Of a stretch of DNA of 64,000 bases, positions 29,184 to 37,884 are shown piece by piece. The stretch spans positions 2,572,501 through 2,636,500 of the forward strand of contig NZ_CP060494.1 in the NCBI RefSeq assembly GCF_014334115.1. The letters run 5' to 3'. The notes under the pieces were generated by a model that searched no databases, was not told the origin of the DNA, and worked only from the letters and a program-made list of their open reading frames with translations. Source of the stretch: Sphingosinithalassobacter sp. CS137 (GTDB taxonomy: Bacteria; Pseudomonadota; Alphaproteobacteria; Sphingomonadales; Sphingomonadaceae). The position numbers were made by a program, and so were the translations under genes. Position 1 is the stretch's first letter; each line of letters opens with the position of its first letter.

Positions 29184-31280
29184 CTATTCGGCGAGAATCA
29201 GCGCGTCGAGCGCGACCACGCCCCCGCCTCGCGGGTAGACCACCACCGGATTGAGGTCGATCTCGCGGATCACGGGCGTGCCCGCAAGCACGCGGCCAAG
29301 CCCGGCGATCAGATCGGCCACCGCCTCGATATCGAGCGGCGGCGACCCGCGATAGCCATCGAGCAGCGCACCCTGCTTCAGCGCGCGCAGCTCGGCGCAG
29401 ATCGCGTCGTGGGTGAGATCGTGCGGCAGCAGGCGGACGTCGTGGAGCAGCTCCGCGGTAACCCCACCGAAGCCGACGAGGATCACCGGCCCCCAATCGG
29501 GATCGTTGCGCGCGCCGACGATCAGTTCGGTGCCGCGCTTGCCCATCGCCTCGACCAATGCGCCATCGAGCGCGATGCCAGGGTCATAGGCGGCGACGTT
29601 GTCGAACAGCGTCGTCCAGGCGGCATCGAGCGCGGCATCGTCGGCGATGTTCAGCAGCACGCCGCCCGCGTCGCTCTTGTGGCTGAGCGCGGCGGCCTGC
29701 GCCTTGAGGACGACCGGATAGCCGATGGTGTTGGCGATGGCCTTCGCCTCGTCCGCCGAGCGTGCGAAGCCGCCCCGTGGAAAGGGGATGGCGGCGGACG
29801 CGAGCAGCTCCTTCGCGCGATATTCGGGCACGACGCCGTGCGGCAGGTCCAGGGAGACCGGATCGGCTGCGACGCGCTCGAAGTTGCGCTCGGCGCGGCG
29901 GGCGAGGTGGCGCAGCGCGCGAAACGCGCGGTCGGGAGAGGGGAAATAGGGTATGCCGAGCGCGCGTAGCGTTTCGATATATTCCGGTGGCACCGGCGCA
30001 CCGTCGTCGAGTCCGGCGAAGATCACCGGCTTGTCGGGCGAAAGCGTGCGCACCGCATCGGCGATCGGCGGAAATTTGCGCGCGCTGGTGGCCTCGTCCG
30101 TCTGGATGATACCAAGCACCAGCGCCGCGAAGCCGTCGTCGGCGAGCAGCGGCTCCATCGTGCGGCGGTAAAGATCGGGATCGACGAGCGCCTGTGCGGT
30201 GAGGTCCATCGGGTTCGAAATCGGGATGAAGTCGGGAATCGCGCCACGCATCGCCGCGGCGGTCGCGCCGTCCATCGGCGGCAGGTCGAGCCCGATCTTC
30301 TCAGCAAGGTCGAGCGTCAGCGCCTTGAACGCGCCCGATTCGGTCAGGACGGCGGTGCCGCCGCGTCGCACAGGCCTGGCGCGCGTGACGAGTTCGAGAA
30401 CGTCGCCCAGCGCTTCGAGACTGTCGACCAGGATAACGCCCGCGCGCTCGACCTTGGCGCGCATCAGCTGCCAGTCGCCCGCCATTGCGCCGGTATGCGT
30501 CGCGGCCGATTCGCGCGCGGCGCTCGACGTGCCCGGATGCAGCAGGACGATCGCCTTGCCCGCCCCGCGTGCCCTTTCCGCCAGCGCGAGGAACGCCTGG
30601 GGCTTGCGGAACTGCTCGACGATCATGCCGATCGCGGGCGTTGCGGGATCGTCGATCAGATGCGCGACATAGTCCTCGACTCCGCTCGCGGCTTCGTTGC
30701 CGGTCGAGACAGAGACGGTGATGCCGAGGCCCTTGGCCATCAGCGTTGTGCCAAGCACCACCGCCATCGCGCCCGACTGGCTGACGATGCCAACCGCAGG
30801 CTTGTTCTCGAGATCGAGGACGGGCGCCTCGACGAAGGTGAGCGGCACACCAGCGGCATAGTTGACCATGCCGAGGCAATTCGGCCCCTCGACGATCATG
30901 CCGCTTTGCGCGGCGATGCGCGCGACTTCAGCCTGTGCCGCGAGACCTTCCTCGCCGCCCTCCGCAAAACCTGCCGAGAAGATGATCGCCGCGCCCGCCT
31001 TGCGCTCCGCCAGTGCGCGTACCGCGTCGAGCACCGCTCCGCCCGGGATGGCGAGCACTGCGGCATCGACACCTTCGGGCAGGTCCGCGATCGACTTCAG
31101 GCACGGTCGCCCGTCGATCGTCTCGCGCCTGGGATTGATGAGGTGGATGTCGCCCGAATAGCCGTGGCGCCCCAGATTGCGCAGCACGCTGTTGCCCAGC
31201 GCGCCGGGCGTGGGCGAGGCGCCCACGATCGCCACCGATCGCGGAGTGAGCAGGCGGGACAGGTCGGGCATCATTCTCAT
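29184..31280 (-). CDS. ferA: Feruloyl-CoA synthetase (NDP-forming acyl-CoA synthetase family)
   Basis: FerA activates ferulate and related hydroxycinnamates to CoA thioesters. The 698-residue protein is of the NDP-forming type, fused alpha-beta, not the common AMP-forming type. Domains: CoA-binding (residues 10-140, VAIVGASPTPGALGNSV), the two ligase-CoA domains with the phosphorylated histidine H262 in AATHTGAMAGDW, and a C-terminal ATP-grasp domain (from about 475; VVLKAQAAALSHKSDAGGV). Sphingobium FerA has this same architecture. Acetate- or pimelate-type substrates cannot be ruled out from sequence, but ferB and a vanillin dehydrogenase beside it support ferulate. Confidence 0.88.
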   Translation of the reverse strand: MRMMPDLSRLLTPRSVAIVGASPTPGALGNSVLRNLGRHGYSGDIHLINPRRETIDGRPCLKSIADLPEGVDAAVLAIPGGAVLDAVRALAERKAGAAIIFSAGFAEGGEEGLAAQAEVARIAAQSGMIVEGPNCLGMVNYAAGVPLTFVEAPVLDLENKPAVGIVSQSGAMAVVLGTTLMAKGLGITVSVSTGNEAASGVEDYVAHLIDDPATPAIGMIVEQFRKPQAFLALAERARGAGKAIVLLHPGTSSAARESAATHTGAMAGDWQLMRAKVERAGVILVDSLEALGDVLELVTRARPVRRGGTAVLTESGAFKALTLDLAEKIGLDLPPMDGATAAAMRGAIPDFIPISNPMDLTAQALVDPDLYRRTMEPLLADDGFAALVLGIIQTDEATSARKFPPIADAVRTLSPDKPVIFAGLDDGAPVPPEYIETLRALGIPYFPSPDRAFRALRHLARRAERNFERVAADPVSLDLPHGVVPEYRAKELLASAAIPFPRGGFARSADEAKAIANTIGYPVVLKAQAAALSHKSDAGGVLLNIADDAALDAAWTTLFDNVAAYDPGIALDGALVEAMGKRGTELIVGARNDPDWGPVILVGFGGVTAELLHDVRLLPHDLTHDAICAELRALKQGALLDGYRGSPPLDIEAVADLIAGLGRVLAGTPVIREIDLNPVVVYPRGGGVVALDALILAE

Positions 31281-31380
31281 CCGTTAGAGGACGCGGGGTG
31301 CGCGCGCGTGGGGACGAAGGGCGCGGTTCTCGACTGCGCGCGAACCGGACGGGGATTGGGGCCGCGAGGGACCCCGATCC

Positions 31381-32217
31381 TCACGACCTGGAACGTTCCT
31401 TGTCGTAGGCGCCGAGGCCGGGCTTGTAGCTCTTCTCGTCGATGAACTGGCGGATGCCTTCCTTGCGCCCCTCGTTGTCGTAGGAGTTCGCGGCTTCCTG
31501 CGCTCGCACGAGATAGTCCTCGGCGTTGTCATAGGTCATTTCCGAAACGCGGCGGATCGCGTCCTTGGTGCCCTTGAGCGCGACCGGGTTCTTCGCGAGC
31601 AGCACCTTGGCGACTTCGGTCACGCGGTCCTTGAGCGCGTCGAGCGGCAGCGCTTCGTTGACGAGGCCCCATTCCGCGGCGGTCCTGCCGTCGATATTCT
31701 CGCCCATCAGCGCGTGATACATGGCCTTGCGGAACGACATCAGCTCGACCGCGATCTTGGTCGCGCCGCCGCCGGGCAGGATGCCCCAGTTGATCTCGGA
31801 CAGGCCGAACTGCGCGTCCTCGGCGGCGAAGGCAAGGTCGCATGCGAACAGCGGGCCATAGCCGCCGCCGAAGCACCAGCCGTTGACCATCGCGATCGTC
31901 GGCTTCTGATACCAGCGCAGGCGGCGCCACCAGCCATAGCTTTCGCGCTGCGCCTGACGCGTGGAGCCGAGGCCCTGCGCCTCGGTCTCACGGAAATATT
32001 CCTTGAGGTCCATGCCCGCGGTCCAGGCTTTGCCTTCGCCGCCCAGCACCAGCACGCCGACGTCGTCGCGGTGTTCGAGAGTGTCGAGCACTTCCATCAT
32101 GTCGCGGTTGAGCGTGGGGCTCATCGCGTTGCGCTTGTCGGGGCGGTTGAAGCGCACCCAGGCGATGCCGCCTTCCACGTCATAGGCGACGACGCCGTTG
32201 CTGCTGAGTTCGGTCAT
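31381..32217 (-). CDS. ferB: Feruloyl-CoA hydratase/lyase
   Basis: This enzyme hydrates feruloyl-CoA and cleaves it to vanillin and acetyl-CoA. The 278-residue crotonase-fold protein has the oxyanion-hole segments GEGKAWTAGMDLKEYF and WCFGGGYGPLF, the catalytic glutamate in LSEINWGILPGGG (equivalent to Glu143 of Pseudomonas HCHL), and the family-specific C-terminus with QFIDEKSYKPGLGAY. The similarity to HCHL/FerB in these blocks is stronger than to fatty-acid enoyl-CoA hydratases. The start is the ATG ending at 32217. It sits between the DUF3237 gene and ferA, all in one direction. Confidence 0.9.
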   Translation of the reverse strand: MTELSSNGVVAYDVEGGIAWVRFNRPDKRNAMSPTLNRDMMEVLDTLEHRDDVGVLVLGGEGKAWTAGMDLKEYFRETEAQGLGSTRQAQRESYGWWRRLRWYQKPTIAMVNGWCFGGGYGPLFACDLAFAAEDAQFGLSEINWGILPGGGATKIAVELMSFRKAMYHALMGENIDGRTAAEWGLVNEALPLDALKDRVTEVAKVLLAKNPVALKGTKDAIRRVSEMTYDNAEDYLVRAQEAANSYDNEGRKEGIRQFIDEKSYKPGLGAYDKERSRS

Positions 32218-32238
32218 TCGATTCCAGTTCCTCTGTTC

Positions 32239-32252
32239 GCCCGCGCGCGGGC
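32239..32252. repeat. 14-bp perfect GC palindrome
   Basis: GCCCGCGCGCGGGC lies between the DUF3237 stop and ferB. It may form a small hairpin within the operon transcript; no U-run follows. Confidence 0.4.
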
Positions 32253-32801
32253 CTATTCGACGATGAAGAATTCGATCACGACATGGTCGGGCATGCGGAT
32301 GCCGCGCCCCACGAAGGTCTTTTCGCGCAGCCACTGGTGCGGACCCGGGGGCGGATCGAACACCGGCGAGCTGCGGAAATAATAGCTGGCGGGCGGCACC
32401 TGCTCGCCGCGCGCGATCGCCTGCGTGACGGTTTCGTCCGCCACGCGCACGCCGGGATTGTGGATCCCAATCAAGGTGCCGTCCTCCGCCTTCAGGAAAT
32501 AACGCGCCTCGATACGCGTAAAGCCGCCCGGATAGATGGTCTGCCAGTCGCCGCCGCCCGAAGCGACGGTTCCGGTCAGCCGCGGACCGCTGATCGTTCC
32601 TCCGGTGATCGGGATGAACCGCCGCCGGCCGCCGTCGATCTCGCCCTGCTCGATTGGCGGGGCGACTTCGACCCGCACCGAAAAGGCATAGGTGAGCCCG
32701 GGCGGCGCGGGAGGGGCGGACTGAGCGGAGGCGGAACCGGCGAGCGACGCTGCCGCCGCCAGTCCCGCCAGCGCGAGGCCGAAGTGGGAGGTTATCGGCA
32801 T
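32253..32801 (-). CDS. Exported DUF3237 protein
   Basis: A 182-residue protein with a Sec signal peptide (residues 1-26, ending ASA-Q). The DUF3237 domain follows: YAFSVRVEVAPPIEQGEIDGGRRRFIPITGGTISGPRLTG at its start and the conserved GIRMPDHVVIEFFIVE at its end. DUF3237 proteins are small beta-barrels of unknown role that often stand beside aromatic or short-chain acid catabolic genes; most lack a signal peptide. It is between the vanillin dehydrogenase gene and ferB, so a role in aromatic use is likely but undefined. Confidence 0.8.
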   Translation of the reverse strand: MPITSHFGLALAGLAAAASLAGSASAQSAPPAPPGLTYAFSVRVEVAPPIEQGEIDGGRRRFIPITGGTISGPRLTGTVASGGGDWQTIYPGGFTRIEARYFLKAEDGTLIGIHNPGVRVADETVTQAIARGEQVPPASYYFRSSPVFDPPPGPHQWLREKTFVGRGIRMPDHVVIEFFIVE

Positions 32802-32806
32802 CGCGA

Positions 32807-34237
32807 TCAGATGGGATAATGGCCGGGTTCGGTTTCGATCGTCACCCAGCGCAGTTCGGTGAAGGCGTCGATCCCCGCCTTGCCGCCGAAGCGGCCATAG
32901 CCCGACGCCTTGACGCCTCCGAACGGCATCTGCGCCTCGTCATGCACGGTCGGGCCATTGACGTGGCAGATGCCCGACTTGATCTGCCGGGCGATCTTCA
33001 GACCGCGCGCGGTGTCGCGCGTGAAAACCGCAGCGGACAGGCCGTATTCGGTATCGTTGGCGAGTTCGATCGCATGCGCCTCATCGCGTGCGCGGACGAT
33101 GCCGACAACGGGACCGAAGCTTTCGTCGCGGAACAGCTTCATCTCCGGCGTGACCTTGTCGATCACGTGCGCGGGCATCAGCACGCCGTTCGCCTCGCCG
33201 CCGTTCACCTGTTCGGCGCCGTTCGCGAGCGCATCGTCGATCAGCGCGCGGACACAGTCGACCGTCTTCTGGTTGACCACCGCGCCCAGCGGCGTCTTGC
33301 CCTCGCGCGGGTCGCCCACCGCCATGCCGCCCACCTTATCCCTGAACTTGGCGACGAAGGCGTCGGCGACGGCATCGACCACGATGATCCGCTCGGTCGA
33401 CATGCAGATCTGGCCCTGGTTCATGAATGCGCCGAACGCGGCGGCCTTCACCGCTTCGTCGAGATCGGCGTCCTCGAGCACGAGCAGCGGCGCCTTGCCG
33501 CCCAGTTCGAGCAGCACGGGCTTGAGGTGTCCGGCGGCGCGCTGCGCGATGATCCGGCCGACCGAAGTCGAGCCGGTGAAGTTGATCCGGCGGACATGCG
33601 GGTTGTCGATCAGCGCGCCCACGATCTCGGGCGCGTCCTGCGGCGCATTGGTGACGATGCTCACCGTGCCCTCGGGCAGGCCGGCGTCGGCGAAGGCTTC
33701 GGCGATCAGGCTGTGGGTGCGGGGGCATTGCTCGCTCGCCTTGAGCACCATGGTATTGCCGCAGGCGAGCGGTACGGCGATGGCGCGCACGCCAAGGATG
33801 ATCGGCGCGTTCCACGGCGCGATGCCGAGCATCACGCCCACCGGCTCGCGCAGCGCCATCGCGACGCAGCCCGGCTTGTCGGACGGGATCACTTCGCCCG
33901 CGATCTGCGTGGTGAGCGAAGCGGCCTCGCGCACCATGCCGGCGGCCAGCATCAGATTGAACCGTGCCCAGCCCTCGGTCGCGCCGATTTCGGTCATCAT
34001 CGCATCGACGAACTGGTCGGCCTTCGCCTCCAGCGCGGCGGCGGCCTTGTTGAGCAGCGCACGGCGGGCGTTCGGGCCGAGTGCGGACCATTCCGGGAAT
34101 GCCCTGGCGGCCGCTTCGGCAGCGGCATTGGCATCGGCGACGGTGGCCGCCGGGGCGGTGGTGGCGACTTCGCCGGTAACGGGATTGAGTCGCGTGAAAG
34201 TGGCGGTGCCGGACGCCGGCGGAGCTATGGTTGCCAT
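32807..34237 (-). CDS. ligV: Vanillin dehydrogenase
   Basis: This 476-residue aldehyde dehydrogenase should oxidise the vanillin released by FerB to vanillate with NAD+. The catalytic cysteine C278 is in NQGQICMSTERI, the general base E244 in LLELGGKAPLLV, and the nucleotide-binding GSTSVGRIIA follows NFT. The C-terminal HDEAQMPFGGVKASGYGRFGGKAGID is typical of benzaldehyde/vanillin dehydrogenases. The assignment to vanillin rests on context: it is the first gene of the operon with ferB and ferA. The start is the ATG ending at 34237; CATAA repeats in the 60 bases upstream could be a MarR site. Confidence 0.85.
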   Translation of the reverse strand: MATIAPPASGTATFTRLNPVTGEVATTAPAATVADANAAAEAAARAFPEWSALGPNARRALLNKAAAALEAKADQFVDAMMTEIGATEGWARFNLMLAAGMVREAASLTTQIAGEVIPSDKPGCVAMALREPVGVMLGIAPWNAPIILGVRAIAVPLACGNTMVLKASEQCPRTHSLIAEAFADAGLPEGTVSIVTNAPQDAPEIVGALIDNPHVRRINFTGSTSVGRIIAQRAAGHLKPVLLELGGKAPLLVLEDADLDEAVKAAAFGAFMNQGQICMSTERIIVVDAVADAFVAKFRDKVGGMAVGDPREGKTPLGAVVNQKTVDCVRALIDDALANGAEQVNGGEANGVLMPAHVIDKVTPEMKLFRDESFGPVVGIVRARDEAHAIELANDTEYGLSAAVFTRDTARGLKIARQIKSGICHVNGPTVHDEAQMPFGGVKASGYGRFGGKAGIDAFTELRWVTIETEPGHYPI

Positions 34238-34346
34238 GACTGCCTCTCCTAGGTTTGTTATGACGTATAGCTTATGTGTGACCTTTTGCAAGCGCATAGC
34301 GCCCTGCCGCCGCGAACTTGCAGATTGTTTCGGCGCAAAACAATAT

Positions 34347-34360
34347 TGAAAGCGTTTTCA
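34347..34360. promoter_or_regulatory. LacI-type operator 1
   Basis: TGAAAGCGTTTTCA, with perfect TGAAA/TTTCA arms around GCGT, lies 44 bases before the alpha/beta hydrolase start at 34404. It matches the operators at 36804 and 37850. Confidence 0.65.
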
Positions 34361-34403
34361 GAGTGCGTATCACCTCCTCAAACATTCGGAAGGAGAGGAT
34401 CGG

Positions 34404-35678
34404 ATGCGCACCCTGTGGATCTGCGCGGCGGCGGCGGTGGCCCTTGGCGCTCCGCCCGTCACTCCGCCGTCGGCTGCGCAGGGCGCGCCCGGCGGCACGC
34501 TGCCCGGCGGGGCGCAGTGGCATGCGGAGGTGCCCGCGAACTGGAACGGTACGCTGCTGCTGTACAGCCGGGGCTATTCTCCGAATGTCGGCGCGCCCGC
34601 CGCCGCCCCGGAAGCGCATCGCGAGGCGCTGCTCGACGCCGGCTATGCACTGGCTGGATCGGATTATGGCGCGGGTGGCTGGGCGCTCGAACAGGCCGTA
34701 CCGGCGCAGCGCGCGACGGTGACGGCGTTTGCGGAACGCCACGGGAAACCGCAACGCGTGATCGGCTGGGGCTTCTCGATGGGCGGGCTCGTTACCACGG
34801 CGCTAGCCGAACAGCGCGATCCGGTGATCGACGGCGGCGTCGCGATGTGCGCGTCGATCGGCGGCGCGGTGGGAATGATGAACATGGCGCTCGACGGCGC
34901 CTATGCCTTTCGCACGCTGATCGCGCCTGATTCGGACATTCGCATCGTTGATATCGACGACGACCGGGCCAACGCCGCGCGCGTGGCGGCCGCGCTGGCG
35001 CGCGCGATGGAAACGCACGAGGGCCGCGCGCGGGTGGCGCTGGCCGGCGTCCTCGCGGGAATTCCCGGTTGGACCAGCGCGGACCTGCCCGAGCCGGGTG
35101 CGCAGGATTACGCGGCGCGGGTGCGGGAGATCGCCAGGAGCTTCGTGATGGGCGTGTTCCTGCCGCGAGTCGATCAGGAGCGGCGTGCGGGCGGCGTCTT
35201 TTCCTGGAATCGCGGTATCGATTATCGCACGCAGCTGGCCCGATCGGAGCGGCGGGCGCTGGTGGAGGTGCTCTATCGCGAGGCGGGGCTGGATCTCGAC
35301 GCCGATCTCGCGACGCTGAACGCCGGGCCGCGCGTAACGGCGCAGCCGGGGGCAGTGCGCTACATGATGGCCAACTACACTCCAGATGCGCGCCCGCGGG
35401 TGCCGCTCGTCGCGGTCCAGCTGATCGGAGACGGACTCACTTCGCCTTCGCTCCAGCGCGGCTATGCCGAGGCGGCGGCGGGACGCGGCGACGTGCAGAG
35501 CCTGTGGGGGCGCGGCGCCGGCCATTGCCGGTTCGACACGGCAACGGTGATCTCGGCGATCCGTTTCGTCCATGCGCGGCTGTCGAGCGGCGAATGGGGC
35601 GCACGGCCCGATGGCTTCGTCGATCACACGCCGCCGCCGATGCTGCGTCCCTGCGTTCGAGGCGGACGCTGCCGCTAG
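34404..35678 (+). CDS. Exported alpha/beta hydrolase
   Basis: A 424-residue alpha/beta hydrolase with a signal peptide (residues 1-25). The nucleophile elbow is GFSMGG with S125, and a candidate histidine is in GAGHCRFDTATV near the C-terminus. The N-terminal part (WHAEVPANWNGTLLLYSRGY) resembles the opening of tannase/feruloyl esterase-like and related periplasmic hydrolases. Its substrate is unknown; an ester of a plant phenolic is a reasonable guess from the tannase-family gene in the same regulon. Operator 1 precedes it, and a terminator hairpin follows. Confidence 0.7.
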   Translation: MRTLWICAAAAVALGAPPVTPPSAAQGAPGGTLPGGAQWHAEVPANWNGTLLLYSRGYSPNVGAPAAAPEAHREALLDAGYALAGSDYGAGGWALEQAVPAQRATVTAFAERHGKPQRVIGWGFSMGGLVTTALAEQRDPVIDGGVAMCASIGGAVGMMNMALDGAYAFRTLIAPDSDIRIVDIDDDRANAARVAAALARAMETHEGRARVALAGVLAGIPGWTSADLPEPGAQDYAARVREIARSFVMGVFLPRVDQERRAGGVFSWNRGIDYRTQLARSERRALVEVLYREAGLDLDADLATLNAGPRVTAQPGAVRYMMANYTPDARPRVPLVAVQLIGDGLTSPSLQRGYAEAAAGRGDVQSLWGRGAGHCRFDTATVISAIRFVHARLSSGEWGARPDGFVDHTPPPMLRPCVRGGRCR

Positions 35679-35692
35679 GCGCACGCGAGTCG

Positions 35693-35723
35693 CTCCCTCT
35701 TCCGCTCGCGGCGGGAGAGGGAG
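35693..35723. terminator. Bidirectional hairpin between convergent hydrolase genes
   Basis: CTCCCTCTTCCGC pairs with GCGGGAGAGGGAG around a short TCGCG loop between two convergent genes. It is a plausible bidirectional terminator, although without a clear T-run. Confidence 0.5.
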
Positions 35724-35774
35724 GCGCATAGCGCGAAAGGCGTGCGGGCGGTTGGCGGAGTGCCGACGCGCGCG

Positions 35775-36752
35775 TCAGAACCCCTTGCGCTCGATCGTCC
35801 AGGTCGGGCTCGCGCACAGGCCGCACTCCGGGCCTACGAAGGTCTTCGCCGCATCGACATCGCCGCGCAGCTGCCATTCGAGCCAGTCGACCGAGAATTG
35901 CGCGACATCGCCGCCGTTGGGCTGGCGGAAGGTGCCGCCGTGCCCGACGTCCCCGGTCACCAGTGCGGCCGGCACATGCGTGATCCGGGCATAGTCGTCG
36001 CTGCCGTTCGGCCAGGCGACGTCGCCTTCGCCGCCAAGCACATAGAGCACCGGCGTGTGCAGCGTCTCCAGCAGCGACTTGTCGACCGTGATTCCGGCGA
36101 TCGGATTCGTTCCGTCGGTGAACACGCCGCTGTTGTGGACGATCACCGTCTTCACGCGCGGATCGCCGGCGACCTGAAGGGCCTGAAGACCGCCACAGCT
36201 GTGGCCGGCGACGGCGACATTGCCGGTATCGATCCGCCCCTCGAACGGGCTGCCGGCGCGGCTGTTTTCGCGAATCGCCCAGTCGATACCGCCGCGCACG
36301 TCCTCGGCGGTCGTGGCGACGCCGGGAAGCGTGCCGGTCGCCGGGTCGGGCCGGCGCGGTGGCGGCGGTGCGGCCGCGCGCGGGCCGCTGAGGATCGCGC
36401 CCGGCGCCACGACCAGATAGCCGTGCGAGGCGATCTCCGCGAGGTGGAAGCGCGCGCTGGCGCCATTTGCGACGCAGCCGCCATTCCCCCAGACGAGCAC
36501 GGGCAGCCTGGTGCCGCCAAGCGCATCGAGCGCCGCGGGGCGATAGACGACATGGTCGGAAAGGTTCGGCACCACTTCCATCACGGCTGGATAGGGGCCG
36601 GTGCCCGGCGTGTCCGGAAGTGCGTTATAGGCCGCCCGGCTCGCCGCTTCACGCTCGGCGAGCTGCGCGATCCCCGGCGCGTCCGGCGCGACCTGCGCCA
36701 GCGCGGTGCCGCTCAGCAGAAGCGACGAAACCAGCAGAACTCCGAACCGCAT
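35775..36752 (-). CDS. Exported alpha/beta hydrolase (paralogue of the gene at 50672)
   Basis: A 325-residue protein with a signal peptide (residues 1-20, ending ALA-Q). The nucleophile elbow AGHSCGGLQAL places S185, and PVLVWGNGGC, IASHGYLVVAPG and DVGHGGTF complete an alpha/beta hydrolase of the chlorophyllase/dienelactone hydrolase-like kind. Paired cysteines near the C-terminus (CGLC) suggest a disulfide, fitting a periplasmic location. The start is the ATG ending at 36752, not the TTG before it. The gene at 50672-51604 is a clear paralogue with the same blocks. It is preceded by LacI-type operator 2. Confidence 0.78.
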   Translation of the reverse strand: MRFGVLLVSSLLLSGTALAQVAPDAPGIAQLAEREAASRAAYNALPDTPGTGPYPAVMEVVPNLSDHVVYRPAALDALGGTRLPVLVWGNGGCVANGASARFHLAEIASHGYLVVAPGAILSGPRAAAPPPPRRPDPATGTLPGVATTAEDVRGGIDWAIRENSRAGSPFEGRIDTGNVAVAGHSCGGLQALQVAGDPRVKTVIVHNSGVFTDGTNPIAGITVDKSLLETLHTPVLYVLGGEGDVAWPNGSDDYARITHVPAALVTGDVGHGGTFRQPNGGDVAQFSVDWLEWQLRGDVDAAKTFVGPECGLCASPTWTIERKGF

Positions 36753-36803
36753 CAATCCTCTCCCGCGTTGTTATGCGGGAAAGCTATCTCAGCGCCGGGT
36801 TGA

Positions 36804-36817
36804 TGAAAAGGCTTTCA
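36804..36817. promoter_or_regulatory. LacI-type operator 2
   Basis: TGAAAAGGCTTTCA, with perfect TGAAA/TTTCA arms around AGGC, lies 52 bases before the hydrolase gene that starts at 36752 and overlaps the stop codon of the lacI-family gene. Confidence 0.65.
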
Positions 36818-37807
36818 TGCACTTTCGCGTGCGATCACGCGGAATCCGACGTCGATCCGCGTCTCGATCTGCTCGCCGGCGGCGCGCGCGCGCAGCACGC
36901 GCATCACTTCGCGTGCGATCCGTGCGCCGTCGATATCGACCGAGGTGATCGTGGGACGCATGTCGCCCGCCAGGCGCAGATTGCCAAAGCCGGTCACGGC
37001 GAGCTGGTCGGGCACGCGGATGCCGGCCGCCTGCGCCTCCACGATCACCCCCTGCGCGATCCAATCGGACCCGCAGACGACGACGTCGGGCATTTCGGGC
37101 AGGTCGGCGAGACCGCGATAGCAGAGCCGGCCCTGCCCGAAATGGCTGGGAACGTTGACGTCCAGGCGCGTCGGCTCGGGTCCGCCGTCATAGACCCAGC
37201 GCGTGACGAAGCCACTCGCGCGCCGTTCGGAGCGAGTCGAGCGCGGTACCACCAGATGCGGCCGCCGATAGCCGCGCTGGCGCAGGAAGCGCGCCATCTC
37301 CTCGCCGGCCGCGCGGTGCGAAAAGCCGATCGCGACGTCGATGGGATCCTCGGGCAGGCCCCAGGTCTCGATCGTGGTGATCCCTGCCGAGCGCAGCCGC
37401 TCGCGCGTCGCTGAATCCGATACGATGCCCGTAAGGATGATCGCGTCGACTCGTCGGGCAAGCGCCATGTTGATCTCGCGCACCAGCCGGGGATTGTCCG
37501 GTCCGGTGAGCGCCAGCATCACGCCGTTGCCGTCGGTCGCCAGCTCCTCGATCATCGCCTCGACCGTGTCGTTGAAGATCGACTGGGCGATATCGGGCAC
37601 CAGCGCAGCGATCAGCCGCGTGCGGCTGCTCGCGAGCGCGCCGGCGGCGAGATTCTGGACATAGCCGGTCTCCTCGATCGCCCGACGGATTCGGGCGCCG
37701 GTGGCGGCGGCGACAATTTCGGGAGTGTTGAGGAAGCGCGAGACGGTGGCGGCGGAAACCCCCGCTCTCGCCGCAACCTCGTTCAGCCTCGGAGCGCGTC
37801 CAGCCAT
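36815..37807 (-). CDS. LacI-family regulator
   Basis: A 330-residue LacI/GalR repressor. The N-terminal HTH is RLNEVAARAGVSAATVSRFLN, followed by the hinge helix region NLAAGALASSRT, and a periplasmic-binding-protein-like sensor domain (IAALVPDIAQSIFND, DAIILTGIVSD, VTGFGNLRLAGDMRP). It probably controls the flanking genes: three TGAAA-N4-TTTCA sites sit before the transcription units at 34404, 36752 and 37885, and one of them also lies within 45 bases of its own start. The effector is unknown and is presumably a substrate or product of this cluster. Confidence 0.88.
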   Translation of the reverse strand: MAGRAPRLNEVAARAGVSAATVSRFLNTPEIVAAATGARIRRAIEETGYVQNLAAGALASSRTRLIAALVPDIAQSIFNDTVEAMIEELATDGNGVMLALTGPDNPRLVREINMALARRVDAIILTGIVSDSATRERLRSAGITTIETWGLPEDPIDVAIGFSHRAAGEEMARFLRQRGYRRPHLVVPRSTRSERRASGFVTRWVYDGGPEPTRLDVNVPSHFGQGRLCYRGLADLPEMPDVVVCGSDWIAQGVIVEAQAAGIRVPDQLAVTGFGNLRLAGDMRPTITSVDIDGARIAREVMRVLRARAAGEQIETRIDVGFRVIARESA

Positions 37808-37849
37808 GTGCTTTCATGTCCCGTTTCGCGGCAAAATGCAAAAGCCTCT

Positions 37850-37863
37850 TGAAAGCGCTTACA
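37850..37863. promoter_or_regulatory. LacI-type operator 3
   Basis: TGAAAGCGCTTACA (arms TGAAA/TTACA, one mismatch, spacer GCGC) lies between lacI and the P450 gene, 22 bases before the P450 ATG and 43 from the lacI start. It could control both directions. Confidence 0.6.
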
Positions 37864-37884
37864 TTACTCCGTACCCAAAATGCT

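Noticed and set aside
29173..29496. N-terminal extension of the amidohydrolase.
   Set aside because: It is a frame-shifted reading of the ferA 3' end; the metal-binding AIDIHVH lies right after the chosen start.
32819..34252. Two plus-strand frames of nearly 480 codons opposite the vanillin dehydrogenase.
   Set aside because: Both are shadows of the conserved dehydrogenase and have no recognisable motif.
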